From Vibrio bathopelagicus (GTDB lineage: Bacteria; Pseudomonadota; Gammaproteobacteria; Enterobacterales; Vibrionaceae), in the NCBI RefSeq assembly GCF_014879975.1, contig NZ_CP062500.1, forward strand, positions 682,001 through 746,000: DNA of 64,000 bases, written 5' to 3'. A model generated the notes under the pieces. The model made no database searches. It was not told the DNA's origin and saw only the letters and a list, made by a program, of their open reading frames with translations. The stretch's first letter is position 1. Each line of letters begins with the position of its first letter. Shown one piece after another: positions 1-10,924 of the stretch. Position numbers and translations under genes: made by a program.

Positions 1-819
1 GATCTAGATAAGCTACAAGCTGCAATGCGTGAAGATACTGTTTTAGTTTCTATCATGCACGTAAACAACGAAATTGGTGTAATCCAAGATATCGCTGCGA
101 TCGGCGAGTTATGTCGTTCACGTAAGATCATCTTCCACGTTGATGCGGCTCAGTCTGCGGGTAAAATCCCACTAGACGTAAAAGAGATGAAAGTTGATCT
201 TATCTCTATGTCTGCACACAAAGTATATGGTCCTAAAGGTATCGGTGCTTTGTACGTTCGTCGTAAGCCACGTATTCGCCTAGAAGCGCAAATGCACGGT
301 GGCGGTCATGAACGTGGTTTCCGTTCTGGTACGCTTGCTACTCACCAAATCGTGGGTATGGGCGAAGCTTTTGCTATCGCTAAACAAGACATGCAGAAAG
401 ATTACGATCACGCACTAGCACTTCGTGAGCGCCTATTAAAAGGTGTTCAAGATCTAGAAGCGGTAACCGTAAACGGCGATTTAGACCAACGTGTACCACA
501 TAACCTAAACGTGAGCTTCGCTTTCGTTGAAGGTGAGTCTCTGCTTATGTCTCTAAAAGACCTAGCAGTATCATCAGGTTCAGCATGTACATCAGCAAGC
601 CTAGAGCCTTCATACGTTCTACGTGCTCTTGGTTTGAACGATGAACTGGCACACAGCTCAGTACGTTTCTCATTCGGCCGTTTCACAACGGAAGAAGAAA
701 TCGACTACGCGATTGCACAAATTCGTGTAGCGGTAAACAAATTACGCGACATGTCTCCTCTATGGGATATGTATAAAGAAGGGATTGATTTGAACACTGT
801 TGAGTGGGCTCATCACTAA
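1..819 (+). CDS. iscS: Cysteine desulfurase IscS (5' end outside window)
   Basis: PLP-dependent enzyme that takes sulfur from L-cysteine and passes it as a persulfide to IscU for Fe-S cluster assembly. The frame is open from base 1, so the N-terminal third (about 130 residues of the usual 404) lies upstream. The fragment holds the PLP-lysine motif [10 protein letters not shown] and the mobile-loop cysteine in [16 protein letters not shown], and it ends in the usual IscU-binding tail ending WAHH. It is followed after 33 bp by iscU in the standard isc order. Family and function are established; any iscR lies outside the window. Confidence 0.97.
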   Translation, partial: DLDKLQAAMREDTVLVSIMHVNNEIGVIQDIAAIGELCRSRKIIFHVDAAQSAGKIPLDVKEMKVDLISMSAHKVYGPKGIGALYVRRKPRIRLEAQMHGGGHERGFRSGTLATHQIVGMGEAFAIAKQDMQKDYDHALALRERLLKGVQDLEAVTVNGDLDQRVPHNLNVSFAFVEGESLLMSLKDLAVSSGSACTSASLEPSYVLRALGLNDELAHSSVRFSFGRFTTEEEIDYAIAQIRVAVNKLRDMSPLWDMYKEGIDLNTVEWAHH

Positions 820-852
820 TCTCACGGAAATAGAGGATTCGAGGTAACTATC

Positions 853-1230
853 ATGGCATATAGCGAAAAAGTAATTGATCACTACGAAAACCCACGTAAT
901 GTAGGTTCGTTTGATAAAGAAGACCCAAGTGTAGGTAGCGGCATGGTTGGCGCACCAGCTTGTGGTGACGTAATGAAACTGCAAATCAAAGTATCTGCAG
1001 AAGGTATTATTGAAGACGCAAAATTCAAGACTTACGGTTGCGGTAGCGCAATCGCTTCTAGCTCACTCGTTACAGAGTGGGTTAAAGGTAAAAGTATTGA
1101 TGAAGCAGCTGCAATTAAAAACTCTGAAATCGCAGAAGAGCTTGAGTTGCCACCAGTGAAAGTTCACTGTTCAATTCTTGCTGAAGATGCAATCAAAGCA
1201 GCTGTTGCGGATTACAAAAAGAAGCACTAA
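853..1230 (+). CDS. iscU: Fe-S cluster assembly scaffold IscU
   Basis: Scaffold on which [2Fe-2S] and [4Fe-4S] clusters are built before the HscA/HscB chaperones transfer them to apoproteins. At 125 residues it is close to the E. coli length. The three cluster cysteines are visible (C37 in GAPACGD, C63 in YGCGSA, C106 in VHCS), as are D39 and the LPPVK motif at 99-103 that HscA binds. It lies between iscS and iscA and is surely cotranscribed with iscS. Confidence 0.98.
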   Translation: MAYSEKVIDHYENPRNVGSFDKEDPSVGSGMVGAPACGDVMKLQIKVSAEGIIEDAKFKTYGCGSAIASSSLVTEWVKGKSIDEAAAIKNSEIAEELELPPVKVHCSILAEDAIKAAVADYKKKH

Positions 1231-1273
1231 TCGCTTCAATACAGTAATCACGTCGACAAAATAAGTAATATTT

Positions 1274-1294
1274 GGGAGCACCCTTTGTGCTCCC
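1274..1294 (+). other. Intergenic hairpin between iscU and iscA
   Basis: An 8-bp perfect stem (GGGAGCAC with GTGCTCCC) has a 5-base loop and no following T run. In the middle of an operon, such a stem more likely marks an mRNA processing or stabilising site, or a partial attenuator, than a full terminator. The hairpin is seen directly; its role is inference. Confidence 0.5.
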
Positions 1295-1333
1295 ACCTGA
1301 GTTCTCAATTTATATAAAACACAAGGTTGTAGT

Positions 1334-1657
1334 ATGGCCATCACCATGACAGATACGGCAGCAAGCCGAGTTCAAGCTTTCCTAGATAACCGTGGTAAAG
1401 GTCTCGGGTTACGCTTAGCAGTAAAAACTACTGGCTGTTCAGGTATGGCGTATGTACTGGAATTCGTTGACGAGCTTAACGAAGAAGACGAAGTGTTTGA
1501 GCACTCAGGTGTTAAGGTCATCATTGATCCAAAGAGCCTAGTATACCTAGATGGTACTGAGCTTGATTATGTAAAAGAAGGCCTTAACGAAGGTTTTGAA
1601 TTCAACAACCCTAACGCGAAAGGCGAATGTGGTTGTGGTGAGAGCTTCAATGTTTAA
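1334..1657 (+). CDS. iscA: A-type Fe-S carrier IscA
   Basis: HesB/IscA family iron-sulfur carrier that supplies clusters to target proteins. It has 107 residues, the usual size. The three conserved ligand cysteines are C35 (TTGCSGM) and C99/C101 (ECGCGESF) near the C-terminus. It is third in the visible isc operon, with hairpins both upstream and downstream. Confidence 0.98.
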   Translation: MAITMTDTAASRVQAFLDNRGKGLGLRLAVKTTGCSGMAYVLEFVDELNEEDEVFEHSGVKVIIDPKSLVYLDGTELDYVKEGLNEGFEFNNPNAKGECGCGESFNV

Positions 1658-1695
1658 ACGCTTGAATCGTTAAGCGTTGTAAGCGAAGAATAAAA

Positions 1696-1719
1696 TTAGG
1701 CTCTGAACAAAGAGCCTAA
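1696..1719 (+). other. Intergenic hairpin between iscA and hscB
   Basis: A 9-bp perfect stem (TTAGGCTCT with AGAGCCTAA) has a 6-base loop. No U tract follows before hscB starts at 1738, so it resembles a processing or attenuation element rather than a strong terminator. It could set the ratio of scaffold to chaperone genes; that is inference. Confidence 0.5.
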
Positions 1720-1737
1720 ACTTAGGACCACCTTTAC

Positions 1738-2253
1738 ATGAATCATTTCGAATTATTTGGGCTACCACTTCAGTTTCAACTGGATGGTAGCCTTCTTTCT
1801 TCTCAGTTTAGAGATCTGCAACGCCAATTCCATCCTGATAAATTTGCGATAGCTTCTGAGCGTGACCGCTTATTAGCAGTGCAAAAAGCGGCACAAATCA
1901 ACGATGCGTACCAGGTATTGAAGAATCCAATCAGCCGAGCAGAATACCTGTTGGTTCAACACGGAGAAGACATTCGTGGTGAACAACAAACCATGCAAGA
2001 TCCGATGTTCCTGATGGAGCAAATGGAACTGCGTGAAGAGCTGGAAGATATCGCAGACAGTTCTGATCCTGAAGATGCGCTATTTGCATTTGAAGGCAAG
2101 GTTAGCAAAATGTATAAACAACAATTAAGTGCTATCCAACAAGAACTCGAAAGCGAAGCTTGGCTAGAAGCTGCAGACCGAGTAAGAAAGCTTAAGTTTA
2201 TTGCAAAATTAAAGAATGAAATCGAATTAGTTGAAGATCGTTTGATCGGCTAG
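1738..2253 (+). CDS. hscB: J-domain co-chaperone HscB
   Basis: J-type co-chaperone that brings IscU to HscA and stimulates the HscA ATPase. The N-terminal J domain has the HPD motif at residues 32-34. The C-terminal three-helix part, which binds IscU, starts around residue 85. Its 171 residues match the family. It ends 22 bp before the chosen hscA start, which points to coupled expression. Confidence 0.97.
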   Translation: MNHFELFGLPLQFQLDGSLLSSQFRDLQRQFHPDKFAIASERDRLLAVQKAAQINDAYQVLKNPISRAEYLLVQHGEDIRGEQQTMQDPMFLMEQMELREELEDIADSSDPEDALFAFEGKVSKMYKQQLSAIQQELESEAWLEAADRVRKLKFIAKLKNEIELVEDRLIG

Positions 2254-2275
2254 TTTGTATAACAAGGACACATCC

Positions 2276-4126
2276 ATGGCACTACTTCAGATTGCAGAAC
2301 CAGGGCAAAGCGCCGCTCCTCACCAGCACAAGCTTGCAGTGGGTATTGATTTAGGTACAACAAACTCACTGGTTGCGACCGTACGCAGTGGTGAGGCGAG
2401 CACACTCGTTGATCAACAAGGTCGAAGCATTTTACCTTCAGTTGTTCACTATCAGTCGGAATCTTATACGACTGGCGATGAAGCTCGTGCTAACGCGCAG
2501 ACTGACCCTAAAAATACCATTATCTCAGTAAAGCGATTAATTGGTCGCTCACTGTCGGATATTCAACAGCGATACCCGTCTCTGCCATATCAATTTGAAG
2601 AAAGTGATAATGGTCTACCTGTGATCCGTACAGAACAAGGCAACAAGAACCCAATTCAGGTTTCTGCTGACATTCTACGAGCGCTTGGCCAACGAGCTGA
2701 GTCTACGCTAGGTGGTGAACTATCTGGTGCCGTGATTACGGTTCCCGCGTATTTTGATGATGCACAGCGTGCGGGTACGAAAGACGCGGCTCAGCTTGCT
2801 GGGTTACATGTATTACGTCTTCTTAATGAACCGACAGCGGCAGCGATTGCTTATGGTTTGGATTCAGGAAAAGAAGGGGTGATTGCGGTTTATGACCTTG
2901 GCGGTGGCACGTTTGATATCTCTATCCTACGCCTGTCTAAAGGTGTCTTTGAAGTATTAGCAACGGGTGGCGATTCCGCATTAGGCGGAGATGACTTTGA
3001 CCATTTGATCGCAGAACACTTCCAAGAACAAATGGGCTTAACAGAGCTTACAGCAGAACAGAACCGTATCCTTTTGGATGCTGCAACAGACGCTAAGATT
3101 GGTTTATCTGAAACTGAAAGCGTTGATGTTGAAGTGCTAGGTTGGTCTGGTGCGTTAACTCGTGAAGAGTTTGAAGACATCATCAAGCCACTGGTTAAGA
3201 AAACACTGCTTTCGTGCCGTCGTGCATTGAAGGATGCCGAAGTTGACGCTGATGAAGTGCTTGAAGTGGTTATGGTCGGCGGTTCAACTCGTACATTGCT
3301 TGTACGTGAAATGGTTGGTGACTTTTTTGGTCGTACGCCATTAACCAGCATTAACCCAGATGAAGTGGTTGCGATTGGTGCTTCTATCCAAGCGGACATT
3401 TTAGTCGGTAACAAACCTGACTCTGAAATGTTGCTGCTTGATGTTATCCCACTTTCCCTAGGTATCGAAACCATGGGTGGCTTGGTCGAAAAGATCATTC
3501 CACGCAATACCACGATCCCTGTAGCTCGCGCACAAGAATTTACCACGTTCAAAGACGGTCAAACTGCAATGACAGTACACACCGTACAAGGTGAGCGTGA
3601 GATGGTTGATGACTGTCGCTCATTGGCTCGTTTTGCTCTGAAAGGTATTCCCCCAATGGCTGCTGGTGCGGCGCATATTCGTGTGACTTACCAAGTAGAC
3701 GCTGATGGCCTGTTATCGGTTACTGCTATGGAGAAGAGCACGGGTGTTCAAGCTGAAATACAGGTTAAACCGTCTTACGGCTTAAGCGATAATGAAGTGG
3801 CGAACATGCTGAAAGATTCGATGACGTTTGCTAAAGAAGACATGCAAGCGCGTGCTCTAGCTGAACAACGTGTAGAAGCAGATCGTGTTATCGAAGGCCT
3901 TATTTCAGCAATGCAAGCTGATGGCGATGAGCTGCTTGATGAGCAAGAAAAGCAGCACCTTCTGCAAGCTATTGAGGCTCTGATTGAAGTGCGCAATGGC
4001 GAAAGCGCTGATGCCATCGAACTAGAAATTAAGAATACCGACAAAGCGAGCCAAGACTTTGCTTCTCGTCGTATGGATAAATCAATTCGAGCTGCACTGT
4101 CAGGTCAGTCAGTCGATAATATTTAA
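2276..4126 (+). CDS. hscA: Hsp70-type chaperone HscA
   Basis: Specialised Hsp70 that uses ATP to release clusters from IscU. The N-terminal actin-like ATPase begins with GIDLGTTNS, with phosphate and adenosine motifs ([14 protein letters not shown]) further on. The substrate-binding domain fills the C-terminal third. The ATG at 2276 is preferred over one at 2255: it has AAGGAC upstream and gives 616 residues beginning MALLQIAEP, the E. coli length. It lies between hscB and fdx. Confidence 0.97.
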   Translation: MALLQIAEPGQSAAPHQHKLAVGIDLGTTNSLVATVRSGEASTLVDQQGRSILPSVVHYQSESYTTGDEARANAQTDPKNTIISVKRLIGRSLSDIQQRYPSLPYQFEESDNGLPVIRTEQGNKNPIQVSADILRALGQRAESTLGGELSGAVITVPAYFDDAQRAGTKDAAQLAGLHVLRLLNEPTAAAIAYGLDSGKEGVIAVYDLGGGTFDISILRLSKGVFEVLATGGDSALGGDDFDHLIAEHFQEQMGLTELTAEQNRILLDAATDAKIGLSETESVDVEVLGWSGALTREEFEDIIKPLVKKTLLSCRRALKDAEVDADEVLEVVMVGGSTRTLLVREMVGDFFGRTPLTSINPDEVVAIGASIQADILVGNKPDSEMLLLDVIPLSLGIETMGGLVEKIIPRNTTIPVARAQEFTTFKDGQTAMTVHTVQGEREMVDDCRSLARFALKGIPPMAAGAAHIRVTYQVDADGLLSVTAMEKSTGVQAEIQVKPSYGLSDNEVANMLKDSMTFAKEDMQARALAEQRVEADRVIEGLISAMQADGDELLDEQEKQHLLQAIEALIEVRNGESADAIELEIKNTDKASQDFASRRMDKSIRAALSGQSVDNI

Positions 4127-4146
4127 TAGTTAGAGAATAGATAAAC

Positions 4147-4485
4147 ATGCCAAAGATTATTGTTTTACCTCACGAAGATCTATGTCCAGAAGGCGCTGTT
4201 TTAGAAGCAAAAACTGGTGAGACGGTTCTTGATGTTGCATTGAAGGCCGGTATTGGTATTGAACACGCATGTGAGAAGTCGTGTGCATGTACAACATGTC
4301 ACGTTGTGATTCGTGAAGGTTTCGACTCATTAGAAGAAAGTGATGACCTAGAAGACGACATGCTTGATAAAGCATGGGGTCTGGAAATGGAATCTCGTCT
4401 TGGTTGCCAAGCTAAAGTAGCTGATACTGACCTAGTGGTTGAGATTCCAAAGTACACACTGAACTTAGCTTCTGAAGAGCACTAA
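4147..4485 (+). CDS. fdx: [2Fe-2S] ferredoxin of the isc system
   Basis: Adrenodoxin-type ferredoxin that donates electrons during Fe-S cluster assembly. It has 112 residues. Cluster ligands fit C42, C48, C51 and C87, with the extra C46 typical of Isc ferredoxins (context CEKSCACTTC and RLGCQAK). It starts 20 bp after hscA and precedes iscX. Confidence 0.97.
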   Translation: MPKIIVLPHEDLCPEGAVLEAKTGETVLDVALKAGIGIEHACEKSCACTTCHVVIREGFDSLEESDDLEDDMLDKAWGLEMESRLGCQAKVADTDLVVEIPKYTLNLASEEH

Positions 4486-4577
4486 GAACTCAGCTTGACT
4501 AAACGTGTTAGTAAAACTGGCATAAAATATAAATCATTAAGATGACAAATCATCGCTGATAAAGATAAGGAAGTGTT

Positions 4578-4778
4578 ATGAGCTTGAAATGGATTGATTC
4601 GCGAGATATTGCGATTGAGCTATGTGATTTATACCCGGAGACTGATCCTAAAACCGTACGTTTTACGGACTTGCATCAATGGGTGCTAGATCTTGAAGAT
4701 TTTGATGATGAGCCGAATCACTCGAATGAGAAAATTCTAGAGGCCATTATTTTATGCTGGATGGATGAGATGGACTAA
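4578..4778 (+). CDS. iscX: Fe-S assembly protein IscX
   Basis: Small acidic protein (66 residues) that binds IscS and iron and modulates desulfurase activity. The [24 protein letters not shown] start and the C-terminal [12 protein letters not shown] are family hallmarks. It starts with AAGGAAG spaced before the ATG and is the last gene of the isc operon, followed by a strong terminator. Confidence 0.96.
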   Translation: MSLKWIDSRDIAIELCDLYPETDPKTVRFTDLHQWVLDLEDFDDEPNHSNEKILEAIILCWMDEMD

Positions 4779-4853
4779 CCTTCTTGTTCTATAATTTGGC
4801 CGTTGGTTGGAATTTATCCAATATAAAACACAGCCAAGTTAACAATTCTTACT

Positions 4854-4885
4854 AAAAAAAGCGGACCTTATGGTCCGTTTTTTTA
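4854..4885 (+). terminator. Terminator after the isc operon
   Basis: The stem CGGACC/GGTCCG has a 5-base loop, preceded by an A run and followed by seven or more T. It is a classic intrinsic terminator; the A and T runs could let it work in both directions. Confidence 0.9.
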
Positions 4886-4985
4886 TCAAAATGACATTTT
4901 ACTTCTACATAATGCTAACATCAGAGCGCTAATAAAAAATAATCAGAATCACTCACTCAACGTGGTTCAAAGACAAGGAGAAATC

Positions 4986-6281
4986 ATGTCTACACAGATG
5001 TCAGTATTTTTAAGTCAAGAAGCTGCCCAGCCTCAGTGGGGAGCAAGAGCTATCTTATCGTTTTCGGAAGCGGGAGCGACAATTCACATTGGTGAAGGCC
5101 ACGATTTAGGCGCAGTTCAACGTGCTGGCCGTACGCTTGACGGACAAGGTATCGCATTGGTTGCACTTAGCGGTGAAGGTTGGGATCTCGAAAGTGTTTG
5201 GGCTTTTTACCAAGGCTACCGTGGACCAAAGAAAAAGAATGCATTGGAGTGGGATGCTCTAGCTGAAGCTGATCAAATTGAACTAGAAGCACGTATCCGC
5301 GCGACAGATTGGACTCGTGACATCATCAACAAAACGGCTGAAGAAGTTGCTCCTCGTCAATTAGCGACAATGGCAGCTGAATACATCAAGTCAGTAGCGC
5401 CAGCAGGCACTGTTAAAGCGAAAATCGTTAAAGACAAAGACCTCCTAACTGAAGGTTGGGAAGGCATCTACGCGGTAGGCCGCGGCTCTGAACGTACTTC
5501 AGCAATGCTTCAACTGGACTTCAACCCAACTGGCGATGAAAACGCCCCTGTATTTGCTTGTCTTGTGGGTAAAGGTATCACTTTCGACTCAGGCGGTTAC
5601 AGCATCAAGCCTGGTCAATTCATGACAGCAATGAAAGCTGACATGGGTGGCGCAGCGACTATTACTGGCGGTTTAGGTCTAGCGATTGAACGCGGCCTGA
5701 ATAAGCGTATCAAGCTTATCCTATGTTGTGCAGAGAACATGATCTCTGGTCGAGCATTGAAGCTTGGCGACATCATTACTTACAAAAATGGTAAGACTGT
5801 CGAGATCATGAATACCGATGCGGAAGGTCGTTTAGTTTTAGCTGATGGCCTGATGTTCGCAAGCGCTCAGAATCCAGAGTTGATCATCGACTGTGCAACG
5901 CTAACCGGCGCGGCTAAAAATGCATTAGGTAATGACTACCACGCATTATTGAGCTTCGATGACGAGTTGTCTCACCAAGCACTAACGGCTGCAAACCAAG
6001 AGAAAGAAGGTCTATGGCCACTGCCTCTTGCTGATTTCCACCGCGGTATGTTGCCTTCAAACTTTGCTGATCTTTCAAACATCAGCTCTGGTGATTACAC
6101 ACCGGGTGCAAGTACAGCTGCTGCGTTCCTTTCTTACTTTGTAGATGACTACAAAAAAGGTTGGATTCACATGGACTGCGCAGGTACTTACCGTAAGTCA
6201 TCAAGTGATAAATGGGCTGCAGGCGCGACCGGTATGGGTGTTCGTACACTGGCTCGTCTTCTTATCGACCAAGCAAAATAA
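4986..6281 (+). CDS. pepB: Peptidase B (M17 leucyl aminopeptidase family)
   Basis: Cytosolic two-metal aminopeptidase that clears peptides with acidic or other N-termini. The M17 signature [14 protein letters not shown] and the metal/catalytic segment [13 protein letters not shown] are intact. The ATG at 4986 follows AAGGAG by 5 bases and gives 431 residues; an upstream in-frame start at 4962 is less likely. It lies just after the isc operon terminator, the position pepB also takes in E. coli. Confidence 0.95.
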   Translation: MSTQMSVFLSQEAAQPQWGARAILSFSEAGATIHIGEGHDLGAVQRAGRTLDGQGIALVALSGEGWDLESVWAFYQGYRGPKKKNALEWDALAEADQIELEARIRATDWTRDIINKTAEEVAPRQLATMAAEYIKSVAPAGTVKAKIVKDKDLLTEGWEGIYAVGRGSERTSAMLQLDFNPTGDENAPVFACLVGKGITFDSGGYSIKPGQFMTAMKADMGGAATITGGLGLAIERGLNKRIKLILCCAENMISGRALKLGDIITYKNGKTVEIMNTDAEGRLVLADGLMFASAQNPELIIDCATLTGAAKNALGNDYHALLSFDDELSHQALTAANQEKEGLWPLPLADFHRGMLPSNFADLSNISSGDYTPGASTAAAFLSYFVDDYKKGWIHMDCAGTYRKSSSDKWAAGATGMGVRTLARLLIDQAK

Positions 6282-6387
6282 TAATAAGAGTGAGCGGTAT
6301 TTCGATACCGCTTATTCATAAACTCAGATCGAATGATCTCAGTAATTTCAGTATTTAATAACAAAAAAATGAAGTGAAGGAATCCCT

Positions 6388-6822
6388 ATGGCTCTAGAAA
6401 GAACGTTCTCAATTGTTAAGCCGGATGCAGTTAAGCGTAACCTTGTCGGTGAAATCTACCACCGCATTGAAAAAGCTGGCCTACAGATTATTGCCGCTAA
6501 AATGGTTTGTCTTACTGAAGCACAAGCAAGTGGCTTCTACGCAGAACATGAAGGTAAAGAGTTCTTTGGACCACTTAAAGAGTTCATGACTTCTGGTCCT
6601 ATCATGGTTCAAGTACTTGAAGGTGAAAACGCGATTGCCCGTTACCGTGAACTAATGGGTAAAACTAACCCAGAAGAAGCGGCATGCGGCACTATCCGTG
6701 CTGACTACGCAATCAGCATGCGTTACAACTCAGTACACGGTAGCGATAGTCCTGAGTCTGCGGCTCGCGAAATCGAATTCTTCTTCCCAGAATCTGAAAT
6801 TTGCCCGCGTCCAGCTGAATAG
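6388..6822 (+). CDS. ndk: Nucleoside diphosphate kinase
   Basis: Balances nucleoside triphosphate pools by passing phosphate through a histidine. The active-site motif [12 protein letters not shown] places the phospho-histidine at H117. At 144 residues it is the usual size. It is monocistronic in appearance, with its own AAGGAA ribosome site and a strong terminator downstream. Confidence 0.98.
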   Translation: MALERTFSIVKPDAVKRNLVGEIYHRIEKAGLQIIAAKMVCLTEAQASGFYAEHEGKEFFGPLKEFMTSGPIMVQVLEGENAIARYRELMGKTNPEEAACGTIRADYAISMRYNSVHGSDSPESAAREIEFFFPESEICPRPAE

Positions 6823-6845
6823 GCAGACAACAGCAAGTATCAATA

Positions 6846-6872
6846 AAGGCTTCACTTCGGTGAAGCCTTTTT
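6846..6872 (+). terminator. Terminator after ndk
   Basis: A 10-bp stem (AAGGCTTCAC/GTGAAGCCTT) closed by a stable TTCG loop and followed by a T run. Confidence 0.92.
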
Positions 6873-6913
6873 AGTTTCTTATGGGTTGTAGGAAAAGATG
6901 TGTAGTGAAAAAC

Positions 6914-7053
6914 GAGATTCCAGATACCTCGTCCCTCGGTTCTGGAATGACGGGGTGTTTTGGAACCACAATCTCGTGGTAAGTATTGGTGAGCTGTTGG
7001 AGATTATTTACGTCATTCCCGAAAGCGACGAAGGAGTGTAATCGGGAATCTCG
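6914..7053. repeat. Inverted pair of Vibrio-type palindromic repeats (copy 1)
   Basis: Unit A (about 6914-6952) runs from GAGATTCC to GGAATGACG with an internal CTCGTCCCTCG. Unit B (about 7011-7053) is a related sequence in the opposite orientation, from CGTCATTCC to GGAATCTC. Each unit is itself an imperfect palindrome. The same pair recurs at 33767-34116 and 60848-61506. No gene is seen between ndk and rlmN apart from this pair. Confidence 0.8.
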
Positions 7054-7215
7054 CTTTGAATTGGTTAAACTTAAGCGAGTAAATTTGGCTGTGTGAATTT
7101 TAATCACTTAAGTTTGAATGTCTTAGTAAACACAAGGTTTTACAGTGCTTGTTGAAGTTGCGTAAAGGCTGTACAATTCGCGCCCTTAATTATTGTTCCG
7201 TCATTGAGAGGCATC

Positions 7216-8358
7216 ATGACCACAGCTAAAGTCAATCTACTCGATTTTGATCGTAAAGGTCTTCGTAAATTTTTCACAGAAGAACTGAATGAGAAAGCGT
7301 TTCGAGCAGAGCAAGTGATGAAGTGGATTTATCACTTCGGTGTCGATGACTTCGAACAAATGAACAACATCAACAAAAAGTTACGTGAGAAACTGCTGCA
7401 TCGCTGTGAGATTGTTGCACCTATTGTTTCTGAAGCTCAGCACTCTGCGGATGGCACCATTAAATGGGCTATGAGCGTTGGAGACCAAGACGTTGAAACG
7501 GTATACATCCCAGATGGTGACCGTGCGACGCTATGTGTATCTTCGCAAGTAGGTTGTGCGCTTGAATGTAAATTCTGCTCTACGGCTCAACAGGGATTCA
7601 ACCGTAACTTGAAAGTTTCAGAGATCGTTGGTCAAATCTGGCGTGCTGCACGTGAAATCGGTTTAGAGAAAGAAACGGGTCGTCGTCCAATTACTAACGT
7701 CGTAATGATGGGTATGGGTGAGCCTCTGCTTAACATGAAGAACCTAATTCCATCATTAGAGCTGATGCTTGATGATCTAGGTTTCTCACTGTCTAAGCGT
7801 CGTGTAACAGTATCAACATCTGGTGTTGTTTCTGGTCTTGATCAGATGACAGACAACATTGATGTAGCTCTGGCGATTTCTCTACACGCACCAAACGATG
7901 CACTACGTAGCCAAATCATGCCAATCAACGACCGTTGGGATATCCAAGATTTCCTAGCCTCGGTTCGTCGTTACATTGCTTCTTCAAATGCTAACCGCGG
8001 TAAAGTAACGGTTGAGTACGTTCTGTTGGATCATGTGAATGATGATATGGACCATGCTCGTGAACTTGCTGAGTTAATGAAAGATACGCCTTGTAAGATC
8101 AACTTGATTCCATTCAACCCTTATCCGGGGTCGCCTTACAAGAAGCCAAGCAACTCTCGTATTGATCGCTTCCAAAAAACACTGATGGAATACAACTACA
8201 CAGTAACGGTTCGTAAAACACGTGGTGATGATATTGATGCCGCATGTGGCCAGTTGGTTGGTGATGTTATTGATAGAACCAAGCGTACTAAAATGCTGAA
8301 AGCCGCCTCTGAAGCTAACTTAATCGCAGGTGATGTGATTCAAGTAAAAGCGGTTTAA
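7216..8358 (+). CDS. rlmN: Dual-specificity 23S rRNA/tRNA methyltransferase RlmN
   Basis: Radical-SAM enzyme that methylates C2 of adenine 2503 in 23S rRNA and A37 of some tRNAs. The cluster motif CxxxCxxC is C114, C118 and C121 (CALECKFC). The second essential cysteine is C344 in DIDAACGQL. The ATG at 7216, behind GAGAGGC, gives 380 residues; a TTG at 7204 is the only upstream alternative. The rlmN-rodZ-ispG-hisS order is a standard gammaproteobacterial arrangement. Confidence 0.97.
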   Translation: MTTAKVNLLDFDRKGLRKFFTEELNEKAFRAEQVMKWIYHFGVDDFEQMNNINKKLREKLLHRCEIVAPIVSEAQHSADGTIKWAMSVGDQDVETVYIPDGDRATLCVSSQVGCALECKFCSTAQQGFNRNLKVSEIVGQIWRAAREIGLEKETGRRPITNVVMMGMGEPLLNMKNLIPSLELMLDDLGFSLSKRRVTVSTSGVVSGLDQMTDNIDVALAISLHAPNDALRSQIMPINDRWDIQDFLASVRRYIASSNANRGKVTVEYVLLDHVNDDMDHARELAELMKDTPCKINLIPFNPYPGSPYKKPSNSRIDRFQKTLMEYNYTVTVRKTRGDDIDAACGQLVGDVIDRTKRTKMLKAASEANLIAGDVIQVKAV

Positions 8359-8378
8359 ATACCATTTAGAACTAAACA

Positions 8379-8410
8379 AGCCAGAAGGATTCCTTCTGGC
8401 TTGTTGCTTT
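8379..8410 (+). terminator. Terminator after rlmN
   Basis: A stem of about 11 bp (AAGCCAGAAGG/CCTTCTGGCTT) with a very short loop, then a T-rich stretch. Confidence 0.8.
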
Positions 8411-8798
8411 TCTGGAAGGTGAATTTCCAAGAATTGGATTTTTTCCCCACGCTTTCTTACATTTTTCGTTAAATTTTGGACAAAACCATGAGCTGACGGT
8501 AAATTTTGTCGAAAGTGTTTTTGCCTTGTAATGGCATTAGCTTATGATTAAATAATCTTAAATTAATTTAAGTGCTCGCTTGTTACCCGATAATCGTCAA
8601 TGTGTCTATTTAGGTTGGCTACTTGATAAACTAGCTTCCTGAGAAAATCGCTCACCAACAGCGTGTGGTTTTCTACTTTAAGGGTTGATGAACTGGGTTA
8701 CAGGAAAAATTCCACATAGTAGGTTGTAAGATTGAGCTTAAACGAAAATAAAAAATGCTCTCATCAACCTGCAATAATTATTTAGAAGTTCACTCTCT
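8411..8798. other. Non-coding stretch before rodZ
   Basis: About 390 bp with no convincing ORF, AT-rich in its middle. It presumably holds the promoter and a long leader for rodZ. In some gammaproteobacteria pilF/pilW sits here; I see no trace of it. Confidence 0.5.
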
Positions 8799-9725
8799 AT
8801 GAACACAGAACACGAAACACAAACCAAAGAAACTGTCGCTCCAGCAATTGAAGCGGGAACGCTGCTTAAAAATAAACGAGAATCTCTGGGGTTAACACAA
8901 AAGCAGATCTCTGATCGTTTGAAGCTGCGCGTTACGCTGATTCAACAAATTGAAGAAAACCAATTCGAGTCAGATCAGGTCGCCACCTTTATGCGTGGTT
9001 ACATTCGTTCATACGCGAAATACGTTAATCTTGATGAAAAAGTCGTGTTGAACGCGCTTCATCATTCTGGTGATGCTCAACACCAAGAGCAAGAAATGCT
9101 GAGCTTTTCTCGTAAGACAAAAACAGAGAAGCACAACAGCCGTATTATGATCCTTACATGGAGCATCTTTGCTGTGATTGCGGGTATCTCATCACTTTGG
9201 TGGTGGCAGAACCAGCAGCAAGACACCTTATCTCAATCTCTCGCCAATACAGAAAGCTCAGAAGAGCTTGTGGTGGAAGAGCCTCTAGAGCCAGAATTTA
9301 CGTCATTAGAAGTGATTGAAGCCGAGCAAAATACTGCGGAGCCTTCAGCGACTGAAAGTACGGATACACTTGCAGTGGTTAGCGCTGCTGAGGCTTCAGG
9401 GAATATCGAGCAAGTAGAACAGACACAAGACGTTGCAGAGGTTACTCCTGTAGCGGCTGAATCAGAGACAGTGACGCCTGAACCTGTAGCCAACGAGCTA
9501 GTGATGCAGTTCTCTGCAGACTGTTGGATCCAAGTTAAAGATGCGGCAGGCAAGACTTTGTCTACTGGTATCAAAAAAGCAGGTCAGACACTCAATCTTT
9601 CAGGAACTGCGCCATACAAAGTGATTCTAGGTGCGCCAGAGGGCGTATCGATGACATTTGCAAGTGAACCCGTTGACCTTTCTGGGTATACTTCAGGCAA
9701 AGTAGCTAGAATAACCTTACCTTAG
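8799..9725 (+). CDS. rodZ: Cytoskeletal cell-shape protein RodZ
   Basis: Inner-membrane protein that links MreB filaments to the elongation machinery. Residues about 20-85 form a Cro/CI-like helix-turn-helix ([23 protein letters not shown]). One membrane helix follows at about 116-136. A long acidic Glu/Ala/Thr linker leads to a C-terminal periplasmic domain from about 235. It has 308 residues and ends 7 bp before ispG. Confidence 0.93.
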   Translation: MNTEHETQTKETVAPAIEAGTLLKNKRESLGLTQKQISDRLKLRVTLIQQIEENQFESDQVATFMRGYIRSYAKYVNLDEKVVLNALHHSGDAQHQEQEMLSFSRKTKTEKHNSRIMILTWSIFAVIAGISSLWWWQNQQQDTLSQSLANTESSEELVVEEPLEPEFTSLEVIEAEQNTAEPSATESTDTLAVVSAAEASGNIEQVEQTQDVAEVTPVAAESETVTPEPVANELVMQFSADCWIQVKDAAGKTLSTGIKKAGQTLNLSGTAPYKVILGAPEGVSMTFASEPVDLSGYTSGKVARITLP

Positions 9726-9732
9726 AGTTTAT

Positions 9733-10854
9733 ATGCAACACGAATCTCCTATTATTCGTCGCAAATCAACCCGTATTTATGTGGGTGATGTGCCGATCGG
9801 TGATGGTGCACCAATTGCTGTGCAATCCATGACCAACACAAGAACAACTGATGTCGCCGCGACCGTTGCTCAAATTAGAGCTTTGGAAAAAGTTGGCGCT
9901 GATATCGTTCGCGTATCTGTACCGACTATGGATGCCGCTGAAGCATTTAAGCTAATCAAGCAGCAGGTTTCTGTTCCTTTGGTGGCTGACATTCATTTCG
10001 ACTACCGTATTGCCCTTAAAGTGGCAGAGTACGGTGTTGACTGTCTGCGTATTAACCCAGGTAACATCGGTAACGAAAGCCGCATTCGCTCTGTTGTGGA
10101 TTGTGCTCGTGATATGAATATCCCGATTCGTATTGGTGTTAACGGCGGTTCTCTTGAAAAAGAGATCCAAGAGAAATACACAGAACCGACAGCAGAAGCA
10201 CTTGTTGAATCCGCAATGCGTCACGTAGATATCCTAGACCGTTTGAACTTTGATCAATTTAAAGTCAGCGTTAAGGCTTCTGATGTATTCCTAGCCGTCG
10301 GCTCTTACCGTTTACTTGCAAAGCAGATTGATCAACCTCTTCACCTTGGTATTACAGAAGCGGGTGGTGCACGAGCTGGGTCTGTGAAATCAGCTGTAGG
10401 TTTGGGTATGCTTCTTTCTGAAGGTATCGGCGATACGCTGCGTATCTCGCTAGCGGCCGACCCTGTTGAAGAGATCAAAGTAGGCTTTGATATTCTTAAA
10501 TCTTTGCGCATCCGCTCGCGTGGCATCAACTTCATTGCATGTCCGAGCTGTTCTCGTCAAGAATTCGATGTTATTAACACCGTTAACGCTCTTGAAGAGC
10601 GCTTAGAAGATGTTATTACCCCAATGGATGTATCAATCATTGGTTGTGTGGTTAACGGCCCTGGTGAAGCTGAAGTGTCTCACTTAGGTTTAGCTGGTAG
10701 TGCACGCAAGAGTGCTTTCTACGAAGACGGTAAACGTCAGAAAGAGCGTTTTGACAACGATGACCTTGTCGACAAGCTTGAAGCGAAGATCCGAGCAAAA
10801 GCATCGGTGCTTGATAAAGCAAATCGCATTGATGTAGAAAACTTAGAAGATTAA
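9733..10854 (+). CDS. ispG: 4-hydroxy-3-methylbut-2-enyl diphosphate synthase IspG
   Basis: Penultimate enzyme of the MEP isoprenoid pathway; a [4Fe-4S] protein that reduces MEcPP to HMBPP. The TIM-barrel part fills the first 260 residues or so. The cluster cysteines sit in CPSCSR and [11 protein letters not shown] near the C-terminus. It has 373 residues and lies 7 bp after rodZ, so is probably cotranscribed with it. Confidence 0.97.
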   Translation: MQHESPIIRRKSTRIYVGDVPIGDGAPIAVQSMTNTRTTDVAATVAQIRALEKVGADIVRVSVPTMDAAEAFKLIKQQVSVPLVADIHFDYRIALKVAEYGVDCLRINPGNIGNESRIRSVVDCARDMNIPIRIGVNGGSLEKEIQEKYTEPTAEALVESAMRHVDILDRLNFDQFKVSVKASDVFLAVGSYRLLAKQIDQPLHLGITEAGGARAGSVKSAVGLGMLLSEGIGDTLRISLAADPVEEIKVGFDILKSLRIRSRGINFIACPSCSRQEFDVINTVNALEERLEDVITPMDVSIIGCVVNGPGEAEVSHLGLAGSARKSAFYEDGKRQKERFDNDDLVDKLEAKIRAKASVLDKANRIDVENLED

Positions 10855-10924
10855 TACAACGCGATGAGGTGTGTTTGTCTATTCGCACTAACACCTGGTC
10901 GTGAGAAATTACGGAATAAATACT

